NCBI GenBank assembly: GCA_029007115.1
Contig: JAQXHG010000015.1
Coordinates: forward strand, 1-53,175
Source: a bacterium
GTDB taxonomy: Bacteria; Bacillota_I; Bacilli_A; RF39; UBA660
Direction: 5' to 3'
Length of the DNA stretch: 53,175 nucleotides
Positions 25,330-34,217 of the stretch are shown here, one piece after another; positions within the stretch are counted from its first letter, which is position 1; each line of letters opens with the position of its first letter. The notes beneath the pieces were generated by a model. It was given only the letters and a program-made list of their open reading frames with translations, was not told where the DNA came from and did not search any database. Made by a program: the position numbers and the translations under genes.

Positions 25330-26215
25330 AAGAAAAGCGTTAGGTAAAGGCTTAGAACAATTATTTAGTAATGAATCTTTGTATGTAAATCCAATTGAAA
25401 AGGTAGAAGAAATAGAAAAAAATGCATCAAAAGAAGATATAGTCATGGTTAATATAAATGAACTTAGAAGTAATCCATATCAACCAAGACAGACATTTGA
25501 TCAAGAAAAGTTAGTAGAATTAGCTAACTCAATTAAAGAATTTGGTGTATTAGAACCAATAATAATTAAAAAAAGTATTAAAGGTTATGAAATAGTTGCT
25601 GGTGAGAGAAGAAAGAAAGCATGTGAACTTGTTGGAATTGAGGAAATTCCTGCAGTTATAAGAGATTTTAGTGATGAAGATATGATGCAAATAGCATTAC
25701 TTGAAAATATCCAAAGAGAAAATCTAACATCAATAGAAGAAGCAGAAGCACTATCAAATCTACTAAAAGTTTTGAATATAACACAAGATGAATTAGCTAA
25801 AAGGATAGGTAAAAGTAGAAGTTACATTACTAATCTTTTAGGTCTTTTAAATCTACCTGAAATAATAAAAAATGATATATTGCATGGATTAATTAGTGCT
25901 GGTCATGCTAGAGTTCTTAGTAAACTTGAAGATGAACAAAAAGTATTAGAATTATGTAAAAAGATCAAAGATGAACATATTTCAGTACGTGAATTAGAAG
26001 AATTAGCATCTAACCCAGAGTTTAAAAGAAAAAATCCAATAGTTAAAATAAAAGAAAAAGAAGATAATAAATTTAGTTATGTTGAAGATATTATGACTGA
26101 GTTAATTGGAAATAGAGTAAGAATAAAAAATAAAAAAATAATAATTCCTTTTAATAGTGAAAAAGATTTAGAAAGAATACTTGATATTTTAAGTGTAGAA
26201 GTGAAAGTTGATTAA
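25316..26215 (+). CDS. parB: Chromosome-partitioning protein ParB/Spo0J
   Basis: This 299-aa CTP-dependent DNA clamp loads at parS sites. It contains the N-terminal KALGKGLEQLF ParA-contact segment, the CTP-binding NPYQPRQTFD and GERRKKACEL motifs, LLENIQRENLTSIEEA, a helix-turn-helix (LAKRIGKSRSYITN) and a C-terminal dimerisation domain. The start ATG at 25316 is preceded by AAAGAGGTGAT inside parA, so translation is coupled. I searched by eye for parS-like 16-mers near the operon and found none. Confidence 0.95.
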   Translation: METNKRKALGKGLEQLFSNESLYVNPIEKVEEIEKNASKEDIVMVNINELRSNPYQPRQTFDQEKLVELANSIKEFGVLEPIIIKKSIKGYEIVAGERRKKACELVGIEEIPAVIRDFSDEDMMQIALLENIQRENLTSIEEAEALSNLLKVLNITQDELAKRIGKSRSYITNLLGLLNLPEIIKNDILHGLISAGHARVLSKLEDEQKVLELCKKIKDEHISVRELEELASNPEFKRKNPIVKIKEKEDNKFSYVEDIMTELIGNRVRIKNKKIIIPFNSEKDLERILDILSVEVKVD

Positions 26216-26216
26216 A

Positions 26217-26402
26217 ATGAATAAAGATTATAGAATTGGAAGTAAAGTTATTATGAAAAAAGAACATCCATGTGGTACTAATCTATGGGAAGTTACTCGT
26301 GTGGGTGTTGATATTAAAATAAAATGTATTAATTGTAATAGAAGTATTATGATGGATAGAATTGAGTTTAATAAAAAAATTAAGAAAGTAGAGGTGTACT
26401 AA
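26217..26402 (+). CDS. DUF951 family small protein
   Basis: This 61-aa protein of the DUF951 family (YyzM-like) has the hallmark GSKVIMKKEHPCGTN followed by CINCNRSIMM, giving three Cys that could hold a metal. The family is usually encoded next to parB or ychF in Firmicutes, as here. Function is not established. ATG 26217 is preferred over the in-frame TTG at 26208, which overlaps the parB stop. The gene abuts the next start by one base, consistent with one operon. Confidence 0.88.
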   Translation: MNKDYRIGSKVIMKKEHPCGTNLWEVTRVGVDIKIKCINCNRSIMMDRIEFNKKIKKVEVY

Positions 26403-27931
26403 TGTTTAAAAGAAAAAGAAAACCTACACCGATTATGACTTTTATAACGCTTAGTATTATTACTATAGTGTTAAGTGGCTTTCTTCACTTATTAAATGTT
26501 CAAGCAGAATATAGTACTGTAAATAAAGTTACTGGTGAATTAGTTAATAATGTAGTAGAAGTAAAAAATTTATTTAGTGTAAGTGGTATTAGAAACATAG
26601 TTACATCTGCAGTAAACAATTTTGTTAATTTTGAACCATTATCAACTTTAATAATTATATTAATTGGTATAGGTGTTCTTGAAAAAAGTGGTTTTATGAA
26701 GACTGCGATTACATTAATGACAAAGAATACTAAGAAATTTACAGTTACATTTTCATTAATATTTATATGCTTATTATTTTCATTGTTAGGTAATATTGGT
26801 TTTGCTATTATGTTACCCCTTGGTGCATTATTATTTAAATATGGAAGACGAAATCCATTGGGTGGTATAATTGCAACATTTTCAGCTTTATCATTTGGAA
26901 GTGGTATAAATATATTTTTATCATCAATGGATAGTTCAATTTTAAGTTTAACACTTAATGCAGCAAGAACTATTGATACTAAATATACAATAGGTACATT
27001 CTTTGCGTTATTTATAATGATATTTATGTTAATAGTGGTTGCTTTTGTATTTACAAATATAACTGAAAAAAAGATTATGCCAAGATTGCCTAGATTAGAA
27101 GATAATTCTGAAGAAGTAGTTATTACTAATAAAGAATTAAGAGGATTAATTATAGGATTAGCCTGTGGTTTTGTATATATCTTGATAATTACTTATATGA
27201 TAATACCGGGGCTTCCTTTATCAGGTGGTCTTCTTGATAATAATGCAGAGTTTTATATAGATAAATTATTTGGGAGTGGATCATTATTTAATAAAGGATT
27301 TATATTTATTGTAACTATATTATTTATAATAATAGGTTTTGGATATGGATTAATGTCTAAGACAATAAAAAATAGTAAAGATGCGACTGATAGTTTATCA
27401 TACTCTTTAGATGGTATTGGAAGTATATTAGTACTTATATTTTTTGCATCATTATTTATTAATATTGTAATACAAAGTAATATAGGAAATGTATTAGTAG
27501 CATTTTTTGCTAATATAATTAGTGGTATTAAGTTTACTGGAATTCCACTTATATTGTTAATTGTTATATTTGTAGCAATTGCAAATATAATTTGTCCAGA
27601 TTCATTAATCAAGTGGAATATATTAGTAGCTACAGTTGTACCTTTATTATTAAATGCTAGCATTAGTCCAGAATTTTCGCAAATAATTTATAGTGCGGGT
27701 GATTCCATGACAAATGGAATAACACCAGTATTTACATATTTTGTTATTTATATAGCTTTTTTAAATAAATATTATGGGGGAGATATTATGACAATGAAAA
27801 ATGGAGTTAGATGTATGGTTCCATATAGTATATTTATTTCTATCGTATGGATAGTAGTTTTAGTGGGATGGTATATGTTAGGAGTTCCAATTGGAATAGG
27901 TTCAATACCTGGTGTTGTTTATGGCGCTTAA
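26402..27931 (+). CDS. abgT: AbgT-family transporter
   Basis: This 509-aa membrane protein of the AbgT family has about ten to twelve helices. Family-like segments are IGIGVLEKSGFMKT near residue 87, a glycine-rich FSALSFGSGIN, CPDSLIKWN, and GDSMTNGITPVFTYFVIY near residue 443. Characterised members import p-aminobenzoyl-glutamate or export sulfonamides, using the proton or sodium gradient. There are no aminobenzoyl-glutamate hydrolase genes beside it, so the substrate is open. It overlaps DUF951 by one base and ychF by 11 bases. Confidence 0.88.
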   Translation: MFKRKRKPTPIMTFITLSIITIVLSGFLHLLNVQAEYSTVNKVTGELVNNVVEVKNLFSVSGIRNIVTSAVNNFVNFEPLSTLIIILIGIGVLEKSGFMKTAITLMTKNTKKFTVTFSLIFICLLFSLLGNIGFAIMLPLGALLFKYGRRNPLGGIIATFSALSFGSGINIFLSSMDSSILSLTLNAARTIDTKYTIGTFFALFIMIFMLIVVAFVFTNITEKKIMPRLPRLEDNSEEVVITNKELRGLIIGLACGFVYILIITYMIIPGLPLSGGLLDNNAEFYIDKLFGSGSLFNKGFIFIVTILFIIIGFGYGLMSKTIKNSKDATDSLSYSLDGIGSILVLIFFASLFINIVIQSNIGNVLVAFFANIISGIKFTGIPLILLIVIFVAIANIICPDSLIKWNILVATVVPLLLNASISPEFSQIIYSAGDSMTNGITPVFTYFVIYIAFLNKYYGGDIMTMKNGVRCMVPYSIFISIVWIVVLVGWYMLGVPIGIGSIPGVVYGA

Positions 27932-29027
27932 AGCAGGTATTATTGGACTTCCTAATGTAGGAAAAAGTACATTATTTAATGCAATAACAAAGAAAAATAT
28001 TTTAGCTGCAAACTATCCTTTTGCAACAATAGATCCAAATGTAGGAATAGTAACTCTACCAGATAAAAGATTAGAAACACTAAATGACATGTATATGCCA
28101 GAAAGATTAATCGCAACTCAATATGAATTTATCGATATTGCCGGCCTTGTAAAAGGAGCTTCTAATGGAGAGGGATTAGGTAATAAATTTCTTTCTAATA
28201 TACGAGAAGTAGACGCAATAGTAGAAGTGGTTAGATGCTTTGAAAATAAAGATATAATTCATGTAGAGGGTAATATAGATCCAGTACGTGATATTGAAAT
28301 AATAAATTATGAGTTAATTTTAAGTGATTTAGAAATTGTAGAAAATAGACTTTTAAAAATAGAAAAGAAAGCAACTACTACTAATGATAAAGAAGGTTTA
28401 TTTGAAGTAAGCGTTTTAAAGAAGGCAAAAGAATATTTAAGTAGTGGAACTATGTTAAGATTAGTTGAATTTGACGAAAAAGAAAGTAAATTACTTAAAA
28501 CTTATAATTTGATAACTAATAAACCATTTATATATTTAGCCAATGTAAGTGAAGATGAACTTTTAAATAATGGTAATGAATATGTTGATAAAGTAAGACA
28601 AATTGCTAATGAACAAAAATCATCAGTAGTAATGATGTGTGCAAAAATTGAAAGTGAACTATCTGAATTAGAAGAAGAAGCAAAGAAAGAATTTTTAAAA
28701 GATTTAGGTATTAATAATAGTGGCTTAGATCAATTAATACACATAACTTATCATATGCTTGGACTTAAAACATTCTTTACAGTAGGTAGTGATGAAGTAA
28801 GAGCGTGGACATTTAAAGATGGAATGAAGGCTCCTGAATGTGCAGGAATTATTCATACAGATTTTGAGCGTGGTTTTATTAAAGCAGAAGTAATGAGTTA
28901 TGATGACTTAATAAAATATGGTAGTGAACTTAAGGTGAAAGAAGCAGGAAAAGCAAGACTTGAAGGAAAAGAATATTTAATGCAAGATGGAGATATTTGT
29001 TATTTTAGATTTAATGTAACAAAATAA
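27921..29027 (+). CDS. ychF: Redox-regulated ATPase YchF
   Basis: This 368-aa Obg-like P-loop protein of the OLA1/YchF group binds ATP rather than GTP and associates with ribosomes. GLPNVGKST is the P-loop, [12 protein letters not shown] the G3 region, and the usual G4 NKxD is replaced by YLANVSED-like residues, as is typical of YchF. A C-terminal TGS domain includes [23 protein letters not shown] 27921 is used. An in-frame TTG at 27912 is less likely. The start lies within the abgT 3' end. Confidence 0.95.
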   Translation: MALKAGIIGLPNVGKSTLFNAITKKNILAANYPFATIDPNVGIVTLPDKRLETLNDMYMPERLIATQYEFIDIAGLVKGASNGEGLGNKFLSNIREVDAIVEVVRCFENKDIIHVEGNIDPVRDIEIINYELILSDLEIVENRLLKIEKKATTTNDKEGLFEVSVLKKAKEYLSSGTMLRLVEFDEKESKLLKTYNLITNKPFIYLANVSEDELLNNGNEYVDKVRQIANEQKSSVVMMCAKIESELSELEEEAKKEFLKDLGINNSGLDQLIHITYHMLGLKTFFTVGSDEVRAWTFKDGMKAPECAGIIHTDFERGFIKAEVMSYDDLIKYGSELKVKEAGKARLEGKEYLMQDGDICYFRFNVTK

Positions 29028-29028
29028 A

Positions 29029-29055
29029 AACTTCCAAAATTTTTGGAAGTTTTTG
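29029..29055. terminator. Terminator between ychF and hsp20
   Basis: A 10-bp stem, AACTTCCAAA / TTTGGAAGTT, with a 3-base loop is followed by T tracts on both strands. It probably ends both convergent genes. Confidence 0.85.
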
Positions 29056-29066
29056 TTTAATTTTAT

Positions 29067-29465
29067 TTATTTTATTTCGATGAATTTTTTTGTTTCTTTT
29101 TTTTCTTCTTTAGGAAAACTAACAGTTAATACACCATTGTTAAATTTTGCTTTGATTTTATCTTCTTCGATGCTTCCGACTGTAAATTGTCTTTTAAAAG
29201 AACCAGTAACTCTTTCTTTTCTGTAATAGTTCTTTTCTTCATCTTCTTTTACATCATCATGAGAAGCTTCAATAGTAAGAATGCCTTCATCTACATTGAT
29301 AGATATGTCTTCTTTACTATATCCTGGAATATCCATTTCAATGTGAACTTCTCCGCCTTTTTCATACACATCACATTTCATAAAATCCATTTTACTCATT
29401 TTAGAAATTGGTGAAAAATCATCGAAAAAATCATCTAAATAAAATTTTCCTGGTAATAAACTCAT
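29067..29465 (-). CDS. hsp20: Small heat-shock protein Hsp20
   Basis: This 132-aa alpha-crystallin-domain holdase binds unfolding proteins during stress. The domain runs about residues 28-132, with VHIEMDIPGYSKEDI, GSFKRQFTVG and the hallmark GVLTVSFPK near the end, followed by an IEIK tail. ATG 29465 has a perfect AAGGAGATGAT site just upstream. An earlier in-frame ATG at 29510 lies upstream of the predicted transcription start and inside the operator, so it is rejected. The promoter and CIRCE operator are described separately. Confidence 0.95.
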   Translation of the reverse strand: MSLLPGKFYLDDFFDDFSPISKMSKMDFMKCDVYEKGGEVHIEMDIPGYSKEDISINVDEGILTIEASHDDVKEDEEKNYYRKERVTGSFKRQFTVGSIEEDKIKAKFNNGVLTVSFPKEEKKETKKFIEIK

Positions 29466-29489
29466 TATTATCATCTCCTTACATTTATA

Positions 29490-29517
29490 ATTATACTCAT
29501 AAATTAGCACTTGTCAA
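29490..29517 (-). promoter_or_regulatory. Perfect-consensus sigma-A promoter of hsp20
   Basis: On the minus strand, TTGACA (29512-29517) and TATAAT (29490-29495) are separated by 16 bases. The -35 lies across the CIRCE operator, so a bound repressor would block RNA polymerase directly. Confidence 0.85.
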
Positions 29518-29530
29518 CCCTAAGTGCTAA
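29504..29530 (-). promoter_or_regulatory. CIRCE operator (HrcA binding site)
   Basis: A perfect inverted repeat, TTAGCACTT and AAGTGCTAA, is separated by exactly 9 bases. It matches the CIRCE consensus (TTAGCACTC-N9-GAGTGCTAA) except for the innermost base of each arm, changed symmetrically. HrcA represses chaperone genes through this element. hrcA, groEL and dnaK are not in the window. Confidence 0.93.
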
Positions 29531-29611
29531 TTTTTTGAGAATTATTTACATAAATATTATACTCAAATTTGGAAATAATATTTATGTAGAAAGGAACATG
29601 ATTTTTCATGT

Positions 29612-29821
29612 ATGGTATTTAATATGAAAGAAACACCAAATATGATTACACCTAAAGATTTACTTTATATTGAAGATATGATGAATTGGAACTTGATAAT
29701 GAATAAAAAAATAAAGGAATATTTAGAGTGTGTTGATAGTGCAGAAGTAAAAGAACTGCTTAATACAGCTAAAAAAATGCACAAGAAACATTTTAAAGAA
29801 TTATTAACTATTTTAGAATAA
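29612..29821 (+). CDS. Small coat-protein-like (CotF-associated) helical protein
   Basis: This 69-aa all-helical protein has ITPKDLLYIEDMMNWN, EVKELLNTAKKMH and KHFKELLTIL. It resembles the short spore-coat-like, ferritin-fold proteins of Clostridia and Bacilli, which usually precede a CotF-family gene as here. The AAAGGAA site at 29590-29596 is about 15 bases from the ATG, which is longer than usual. An internal ATG at 29624 has no better site. The gene is divergent from hsp20, with about 80 bases between CIRCE and its start. Assignment to the coat is by family; sporulation is not shown here. Confidence 0.7.
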   Translation: MVFNMKETPNMITPKDLLYIEDMMNWNLIMNKKIKEYLECVDSAEVKELLNTAKKMHKKHFKELLTILE

Positions 29822-29834
29822 GGAGGATAAAATA

Positions 29835-30107
29835 ATGTGTGAATTTTTAACAGAAGAAGATATATTAAATGATGTTTTATTATCCGAAAAAAATATATCA
29901 AATTGTTATAGTATTGCTATAAATGAAATGAGTAATGCTAAATTATATAAAAAAATTATGAGTATATTTGAGGATACTAAAGATATATCAAGAGACATGT
30001 TTAATCTAATGTATCAAAATGGTTGGTATCAACTAGAGAGTGAAGATGAAACAAAAATTGAAACATCATTTGATAAATATAATAAAAAATATGAAGAATT
30101 ATTTTAA
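29835..30107 (+). CDS. cotF: CotF-family spore coat protein
   Basis: This 90-aa CotF-family helical protein has the typical LTEEDILNDVLLSEKNIS, YSIAINEMSN, LYKKIMSIFEDT and the NGWYQLE tail. AAGGAGG lies a few bases before the ATG. It follows the 69-aa gene by 13 bases, so the two are one operon. CotF-like proteins are inner-coat components in Bacillus, but homologues occur in organisms not known to sporulate and may be general stress proteins. Confidence 0.88.
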   Translation: MCEFLTEEDILNDVLLSEKNISNCYSIAINEMSNAKLYKKIMSIFEDTKDISRDMFNLMYQNGWYQLESEDETKIETSFDKYNKKYEELF

Positions 30108-30130
30108 TACTATTGAAAAATAGTATTTTT
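30106..30130 (+). terminator. Intrinsic terminator after the CotF pair
   Basis: A 9-bp stem, AATACTATT / AATAGTATT, with a 4-base loop is followed by T5 and overlaps the stop codon. Confidence 0.8.
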
Positions 30131-30205
30131 AATTTAATTAATAAATAAACTAATTGACATTTTATATGATTTAGATTATTATATTTTACTAGCAGAGGGG
30201 TATGT

Positions 30206-31489
30206 ATGAAAAAAGATAAAAAATTTTTAATACAGTTGGAAGAAGAACTTAGTGGTATTAGTAAGAAAGAAAAAAATATCATTCTTTTAAAGTATGAAAA
30301 TTTAATTAAAAGTGAGTTAAAAAATAAAAAAACGATCACTAAAATAATAAATGAACTAGGAAATGTTCATGATTTAGCACAAAAAGAAAAAGATATTTTG
30401 AAAGAAAATAGATTTTATAATAAATTTTGGAAGTTTATAACTAAAGAAAGACAATTACCTAAAAAAGAAAATAAACCAAAAAAAATTAAAATAGAAGTAA
30501 TTAGAGAATATGATATTGCAGATCCTCCTAAAGTTAAGAATCAAATAATTGATTCAAAAGAAGTAATCGAAATTGAAAAGCAAGTCGTAAAAGAAAAGAA
30601 AAACAAAACTAAGAAAAAAGCTAAAGAAAAAGTAAGATTCAATATTAAATTAAAAGAATTATTTTCAAATATTAATATATTTAAGAAAAGTAAGAATAAA
30701 AATAAGTTAAAAAAGAAATCAAATAATAAAAAAGTACCTGTTATTAAAGTTAATAAAGTTGATTCTAGATTAGAAATAGAAGATGATGAAATAATTTATC
30801 CGTTAACTAAAAATCAATTTATATTAAGATTATTGGGAATAATATTGCTGTTTATATTATTTGTAATTTGGTGTTTTATTTGCACATTATTTATATCTAG
30901 TATATTTGCATATTTAGATGGTGTTAAAATAATTGGAATAAATATTGCATTAATAGGGTTAGTTATATTATTATTAATTATAATATTAGCAATAAATAAG
31001 GCAATATTTAGAAAAAAAAATAATTTTAAACTAAATCTAATAATAATTATTTCATCTATAGTATTGATTTCATTTGGAGTTTCATCAACTATATATAGTA
31101 TATATAAGTTAGAAAGAGTAAATGATGTTAGTGAAAAATATAGTATGACATCTAAAATAGAAACATTTAATTTACCTAGTAATAGTTCTTCAATGAATAT
31201 ATTATTTAATAGTGAGTATGATACTCAATATATTATAAAATATGATGATAATTTAGATAATAAATTTAAAATAGAAGTTAAGTATTATGAAGAATATTAT
31301 GATTATTATATAAAAAAATCAACTAATGATATTTATATATCATTAAGTCCTGATTTTAGAGATAGATTGAGCGTATATATAAGCGATATTAAAGATAATA
31401 AAATATTTGATAATAATGAACTAAAAAGATATGTAGTTAAAATTACTATAAATAAAAAAGATTATTCAAGATTAATAATTCAAGATTAG
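30206..31489 (+). CDS. HAAS/DUF1700-domain membrane protein
   Basis: This 427-aa protein begins with a HAAS/DUF1700-like helical domain (residues 1-65; FLIQLEEELSGISKKEK, IINELGN). In relatives this domain works with PadR-type regulators. A very Lys-rich linker follows (about 85-190). Three membrane helices lie at about 205-230, 240-268 and 275-300, and the C-terminal domain (about 315-427) rich in Tyr, Asp and Asn is probably extracellular. No PadR gene is next to it. AGAGGGGT provides the ribosome binding site. Its stop overlaps the convergent neighbour's stop by 4 bases. Confidence 0.72.
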   Translation: MKKDKKFLIQLEEELSGISKKEKNIILLKYENLIKSELKNKKTITKIINELGNVHDLAQKEKDILKENRFYNKFWKFITKERQLPKKENKPKKIKIEVIREYDIADPPKVKNQIIDSKEVIEIEKQVVKEKKNKTKKKAKEKVRFNIKLKELFSNINIFKKSKNKNKLKKKSNNKKVPVIKVNKVDSRLEIEDDEIIYPLTKNQFILRLLGIILLFILFVIWCFICTLFISSIFAYLDGVKIIGINIALIGLVILLLIIILAINKAIFRKKNNFKLNLIIIISSIVLISFGVSSTIYSIYKLERVNDVSEKYSMTSKIETFNLPSNSSSMNILFNSEYDTQYIIKYDDNLDNKFKIEVKYYEEYYDYYIKKSTNDIYISLSPDFRDRLSVYISDIKDNKIFDNNELKRYVVKITINKKDYSRLIIQD

Positions 31490-31863
31490 TCTTTTTTTAT
31501 TTCTTCTATTTTATCTTTTAATTCGTTTATAATTTTATATAGAGTATCTATTTCAGTATTGTTTTTTGGATAAAATTCATTAATTATTTTTTTTATTTTA
31601 TTTATATCGTACATAACAGGATTATACACGCATTTTATTTCTTTTGAATTTATATTAACTTTAGTTCCTTGTACTCTAGATTCAATTAGATTTTGACAAC
31701 TTGCATTAGTAAGAATAGTTTGACCAACTAATATTATCCAGTTTCCAACTAAATTTTGTTCAGATGTATTTAAATTATCAACTAATATTAATCCTAATAT
31801 AAATGCAACAGATGTAGATAAACGAGGATTAAGATTAAATAGGTCATTAAAACTTTTATTCAT
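31486..31863 (-). CDS. Unknown small protein with one hydrophobic segment
   Basis: This 125-aa protein of unknown function starts MNKSFNDLFNLNPRL. It has one hydrophobic segment (VAFILGLILVD, about 19-30), a second weaker one (LVGNWIILVGQTIL), and a charged C-terminal helix probably forming a coiled coil (LYKIINELKDKIEEIKKD). The frame opens further upstream to 31923, but that extension runs through the tRNA-Asn terminator and is rejected. No clear Shine-Dalgarno site is visible at 31863, so expression may be weak. Confidence 0.65.
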   Translation of the reverse strand: MNKSFNDLFNLNPRLSTSVAFILGLILVDNLNTSEQNLVGNWIILVGQTILTNASCQNLIESRVQGTKVNINSKEIKCVYNPVMYDINKIKKIINEFYPKNNTEIDTLYKIINELKDKIEEIKKD

Positions 31864-31887
31864 ATTTAAATATATGTTTAATATAAT

Positions 31888-31912
31888 AAAAAAACTCAAG
31901 AAGCCTTGAGTT
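31888..31912 (-). terminator. Intrinsic terminator of tRNA-Asn
   Basis: On the minus strand the stem AACTCAAG / CTTGAGTT with a GCTT loop is followed by a T7 tract, starting 11 bases after the tRNA 3' end. Confidence 0.88.
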
Positions 31913-31922
31913 AATTTCAACA

Positions 31923-31998
31923 TGGCGCCCGATGCAGGACTCGAACCTGCGACCTAACGGTTAACAGCCGTGCGCTCTACCGACTGAGCTAATCGGGC
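31923..31998 (-). tRNA. trnN: tRNA-Asn (GTT)
   Basis: Read on the minus strand, a complete 76-base cloverleaf forms. The acceptor is GCCCGAT with ATCGGGC, the D arm is GCTC...GAGC, and the anticodon loop CTGTTAA has anticodon GTT. The T arm contains TTCGAGT. The discriminator is G and the 3' CCA is encoded. Confidence 0.97.
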
Positions 31999-32010
31999 AC
32001 TACATGAAAT

Positions 32011-32039
32011 ATTATATGCTAAGTATTTGTTTTTGTCAA
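32011..32039 (-). promoter_or_regulatory. Perfect-consensus promoter of tRNA-Asn
   Basis: On the minus strand TTGACA (32034-32039) and TATAAT (32011-32016) are spaced by 17 bases. The tRNA begins 12 bases downstream. Confidence 0.92.
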
Positions 32040-32098
32040 TAAAAAATGTAGACATTTTTATATTAAATTGCTAAAATTGATACATAAGAGGGAAAAAT

Positions 32099-33142
32099 AT
32101 GAAAGATGATTTAGAAATTGTTGAATTTGATAATAAAATGAATACTAATAAATTAGATGATTTATCTAATCAAAATGAGTACTCTGACAACAATTCTACT
32201 AATGTAGTAGATAAAAGAATGCAAAAAGTCAGCATTTTAGAAACTTATGGTGAAAATTTAAGTAAGAAAGAATATGTTACTAATCCTGCGATTGGAAGAG
32301 AACATGAAATAGAGCAAGCTATAGAAATACTTTTAACTCCTGAGAAAAGTGCTTTACTTGTAGGTAAAGCTGGTGTAGGTAAAACTGCAATAGTAGAAGG
32401 TATTGGATATAGAATGGTAACTGGTAATATACCAAATGCTCTTAAACCTTATGAATTAATAAAAGTTAATATTTCAAGTTTACTTGGTGAAACAATAAGT
32501 GAAGGACATAGTGAAAATAGACTTCAATTGTTAGTAGATGAACTAAAGACTAAAAAGAATATACTATTATTTATAGATGAGGTTCATTTGCTTGTTAATA
32601 GAAATACAAGTAACATGAGTATAGATTTTGCTAATATGTTAAAACCAGGATTAGATCGTGGTGATATAAAAATGATTGGTGCGACAACTTATGAAGAATA
32701 TGAAGCATATATTTTAAGAGATAGAGCATTTCTTAGAAGATTTTTAAAAGTTGATGTAGCAGAACCTACTCAAGATCAATGTACTCAAATATTAATGGGA
32801 ACATATCCTAAATATGAAAAAAGAACAGGTATTAAAATGGGATATACTGACTTTATTCGTGAAAAGATTTTTAGATTTATTGTTGAAATGACTGATGAGT
32901 ATAAAAGAATATATGAAATAGGTAATAGATATCCAGACATTGCGTTGACAATTGTTATGAGTGCATTTTCAATGGCTTTATATGAAAATGAACAAGAGGT
33001 TAAAATTAAACATTTTTATAAAGCAATAAAAAGAACTAAAGTTATATATGAAGATTCTAAAGTTAAAGAAATTGCCAAATTTAAAGAATTATTTAAGGAT
33101 TTAATAAGCGAAGAGAATTTAGATTTGGACTCATTGAACTAA
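32099..33142 (+). CDS. Stand-alone Clp/ClpB D1-type AAA+ ATPase
   Basis: This 347-aa protein is related to only the first ATPase module of ClpA/ClpB/ClpC. Residues 1-60 are an acidic, Asn-rich leader. The AAA+ domain (about 62-270) has [14 protein letters not shown], Walker A GKAGVGKT (89-96), Walker B LLFIDEVH (157-163), [10 protein letters not shown] and an arginine-finger region RDRAFLRRF. It lacks the Clp-N domain, the M-domain and the second ATPase module. The D1 pore-loop Tyr of ClpB (KYRGEFEERL) is replaced by [10 protein letters not shown], so peptide threading is doubtful. GAGGGA precedes the start. A single-gene unit with its own terminator. Confidence 0.85.
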   Translation: MKDDLEIVEFDNKMNTNKLDDLSNQNEYSDNNSTNVVDKRMQKVSILETYGENLSKKEYVTNPAIGREHEIEQAIEILLTPEKSALLVGKAGVGKTAIVEGIGYRMVTGNIPNALKPYELIKVNISSLLGETISEGHSENRLQLLVDELKTKKNILLFIDEVHLLVNRNTSNMSIDFANMLKPGLDRGDIKMIGATTYEEYEAYILRDRAFLRRFLKVDVAEPTQDQCTQILMGTYPKYEKRTGIKMGYTDFIREKIFRFIVEMTDEYKRIYEIGNRYPDIALTIVMSAFSMALYENEQEVKIKHFYKAIKRTKVIYEDSKVKEIAKFKELFKDLISEENLDLDSLN

Positions 33143-33144
33143 TT

Positions 33145-33170
33145 AAGTGTAAATAATTACACTTTTTTTA
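33145..33170 (+). terminator. Intrinsic terminator
   Basis: An 8-bp stem, AAGTGTAA / TTACACTT, with an ATAA loop is followed by a T-rich tract right after the AAA+ gene. Confidence 0.82.
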
Positions 33171-33335
33171 TTTTGTATATAATTTTATAATTATGTTTTT
33201 AAACTATATAATAATTAAATTTTATTTAGTAAAAAATATTATTATAGTTATACTTTAAATACCTAAAATTAAATTATAGTCATTTGATTACTTTATATAT
33301 ATTATTTATACTTCTTTTATAGAAAGGAAAAATAT

Positions 33336-34217
33336 ATGAAAAAAGCAATAAAAGTAAGAAATTTGAATAAAAGTATAAATGGTAGAGAAATACTTAAAGA
33401 TATTAATTTTGATATTTATGAAGGAGAAATAGTTGGTTTAATAGGCCCTAACGGAGCAGGAAAAAGCACACTATTAAAAATAATGAGTGGGCTTTATTCC
33501 ATTGACTCTGGAGATATTTATTATTATGATATCGATTTAAAAAAAGATTTTGAAAAAGCTATGTCAATGATAGGTACCATTATTGAGTCACCTGATTTAT
33601 ATAAGAATTTAAGCGGTGAAAAAAATTTAGAAGTATTTAAAAACATGTTTAAAGGTGTAAATGAAGATACTATTAAGGAAATAGTTTGTATTTTAGAAAT
33701 GGAAAAGTTTTTAGGTAAGAAATTTAAGACTTATTCTCTAGGTATGAAAGAGAGATTAGCTATAGCTAATACATTAATTAATAAACCTAAAATATTAATC
33801 TTAGATGAACCTACTAATGGATTAGATCCAATAGGTATTAAAAGAATATTTAGTTTGTTGAAGAGTATGAAAGATACTACTATTATAATATCATCACATA
33901 TGTTGTCTGAAATACAAAGTTTATGTAATAAAATTATATTTATAAATGATGGTAAAATAGTTAGTATAAAACATGATGATAAAAGTGAAAAAAAGAAAAA
34001 TATTATCTTTGAGGTAGATGATTTTTCTAAAGCAAGATTACTTATGAATAAATATTGTATTAATGAAGAATTAGAAATATATGAAACAGATGAAACTATA
34101 AGTATGATTAATAAAGAATTAATTAATAATAATATAAGAGTATATAGAATATATGAAAATAATAAAACATTAGAAGAACAATTCTTTGATATGGTGAGCA
34201 ATGATAAAGTTAATTAA
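33336..34217 (+). CDS. ABC transporter ATP-binding protein
   Basis: This 293-aa ATPase of the BcrA/CcmA-type efflux group has Walker A GPNGAGKST, signature YSLGMKERL (the SLGMK variant usual in this group), Walker B ILILDEPTNGLDP and the switch His in ISSHM. A C-terminal extension of about 80 residues follows the H-loop. GAAAGGAAA precedes the start. It overlaps the permease gene by 17 bases. Members export peptides, antibiotics or lipids, but the substrate is unknown. Confidence 0.92.
   Translation: MKKAIKVRNLNKSINGREILKDINFDIYEGEIVGLIGPNGAGKSTLLKIMSGLYSIDSGDIYYYDIDLKKDFEKAMSMIGTIIESPDLYKNLSGEKNLEVFKNMFKGVNEDTIKEIVCILEMEKFLGKKFKTYSLGMKERLAIANTLINKPKILILDEPTNGLDPIGIKRIFSLLKSMKDTTIIISSHMLSEIQSLCNKIIFINDGKIVSIKHDDKSEKKKNIIFEVDDFSKARLLMNKYCINEELEIYETDETISMINKELINNNIRVYRIYENNKTLEEQFFDMVSNDKVN

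Noticed and set aside
24400-26250. parS site near parAB
   Set aside because: No 16-base palindrome close to TGTTTCACGTGAAACA was found by eye. The GTTTC/GAAAC pair at 19257-19285 is a terminator stem.
29598-29627. Nine-codon frame starting at ATG 29598 with a closer ribosome binding site
   Set aside because: Its start lies only 1 base after AAAGGAA and it ends after nine codons. It could at most be a leader peptide, with no support.
31864-31923. N-terminal extension of the unknown 125-aa protein to 31923
   Set aside because: The extension runs through the tRNA-Asn terminator hairpin and to the base next to the tRNA, so it is not plausible coding sequence.
33731-34201. Minus-strand 156-codon frame
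   Set aside because: It is antisense to the ABC ATPase, is made of low-complexity Ile/Leu/Ser, and has no start signals.
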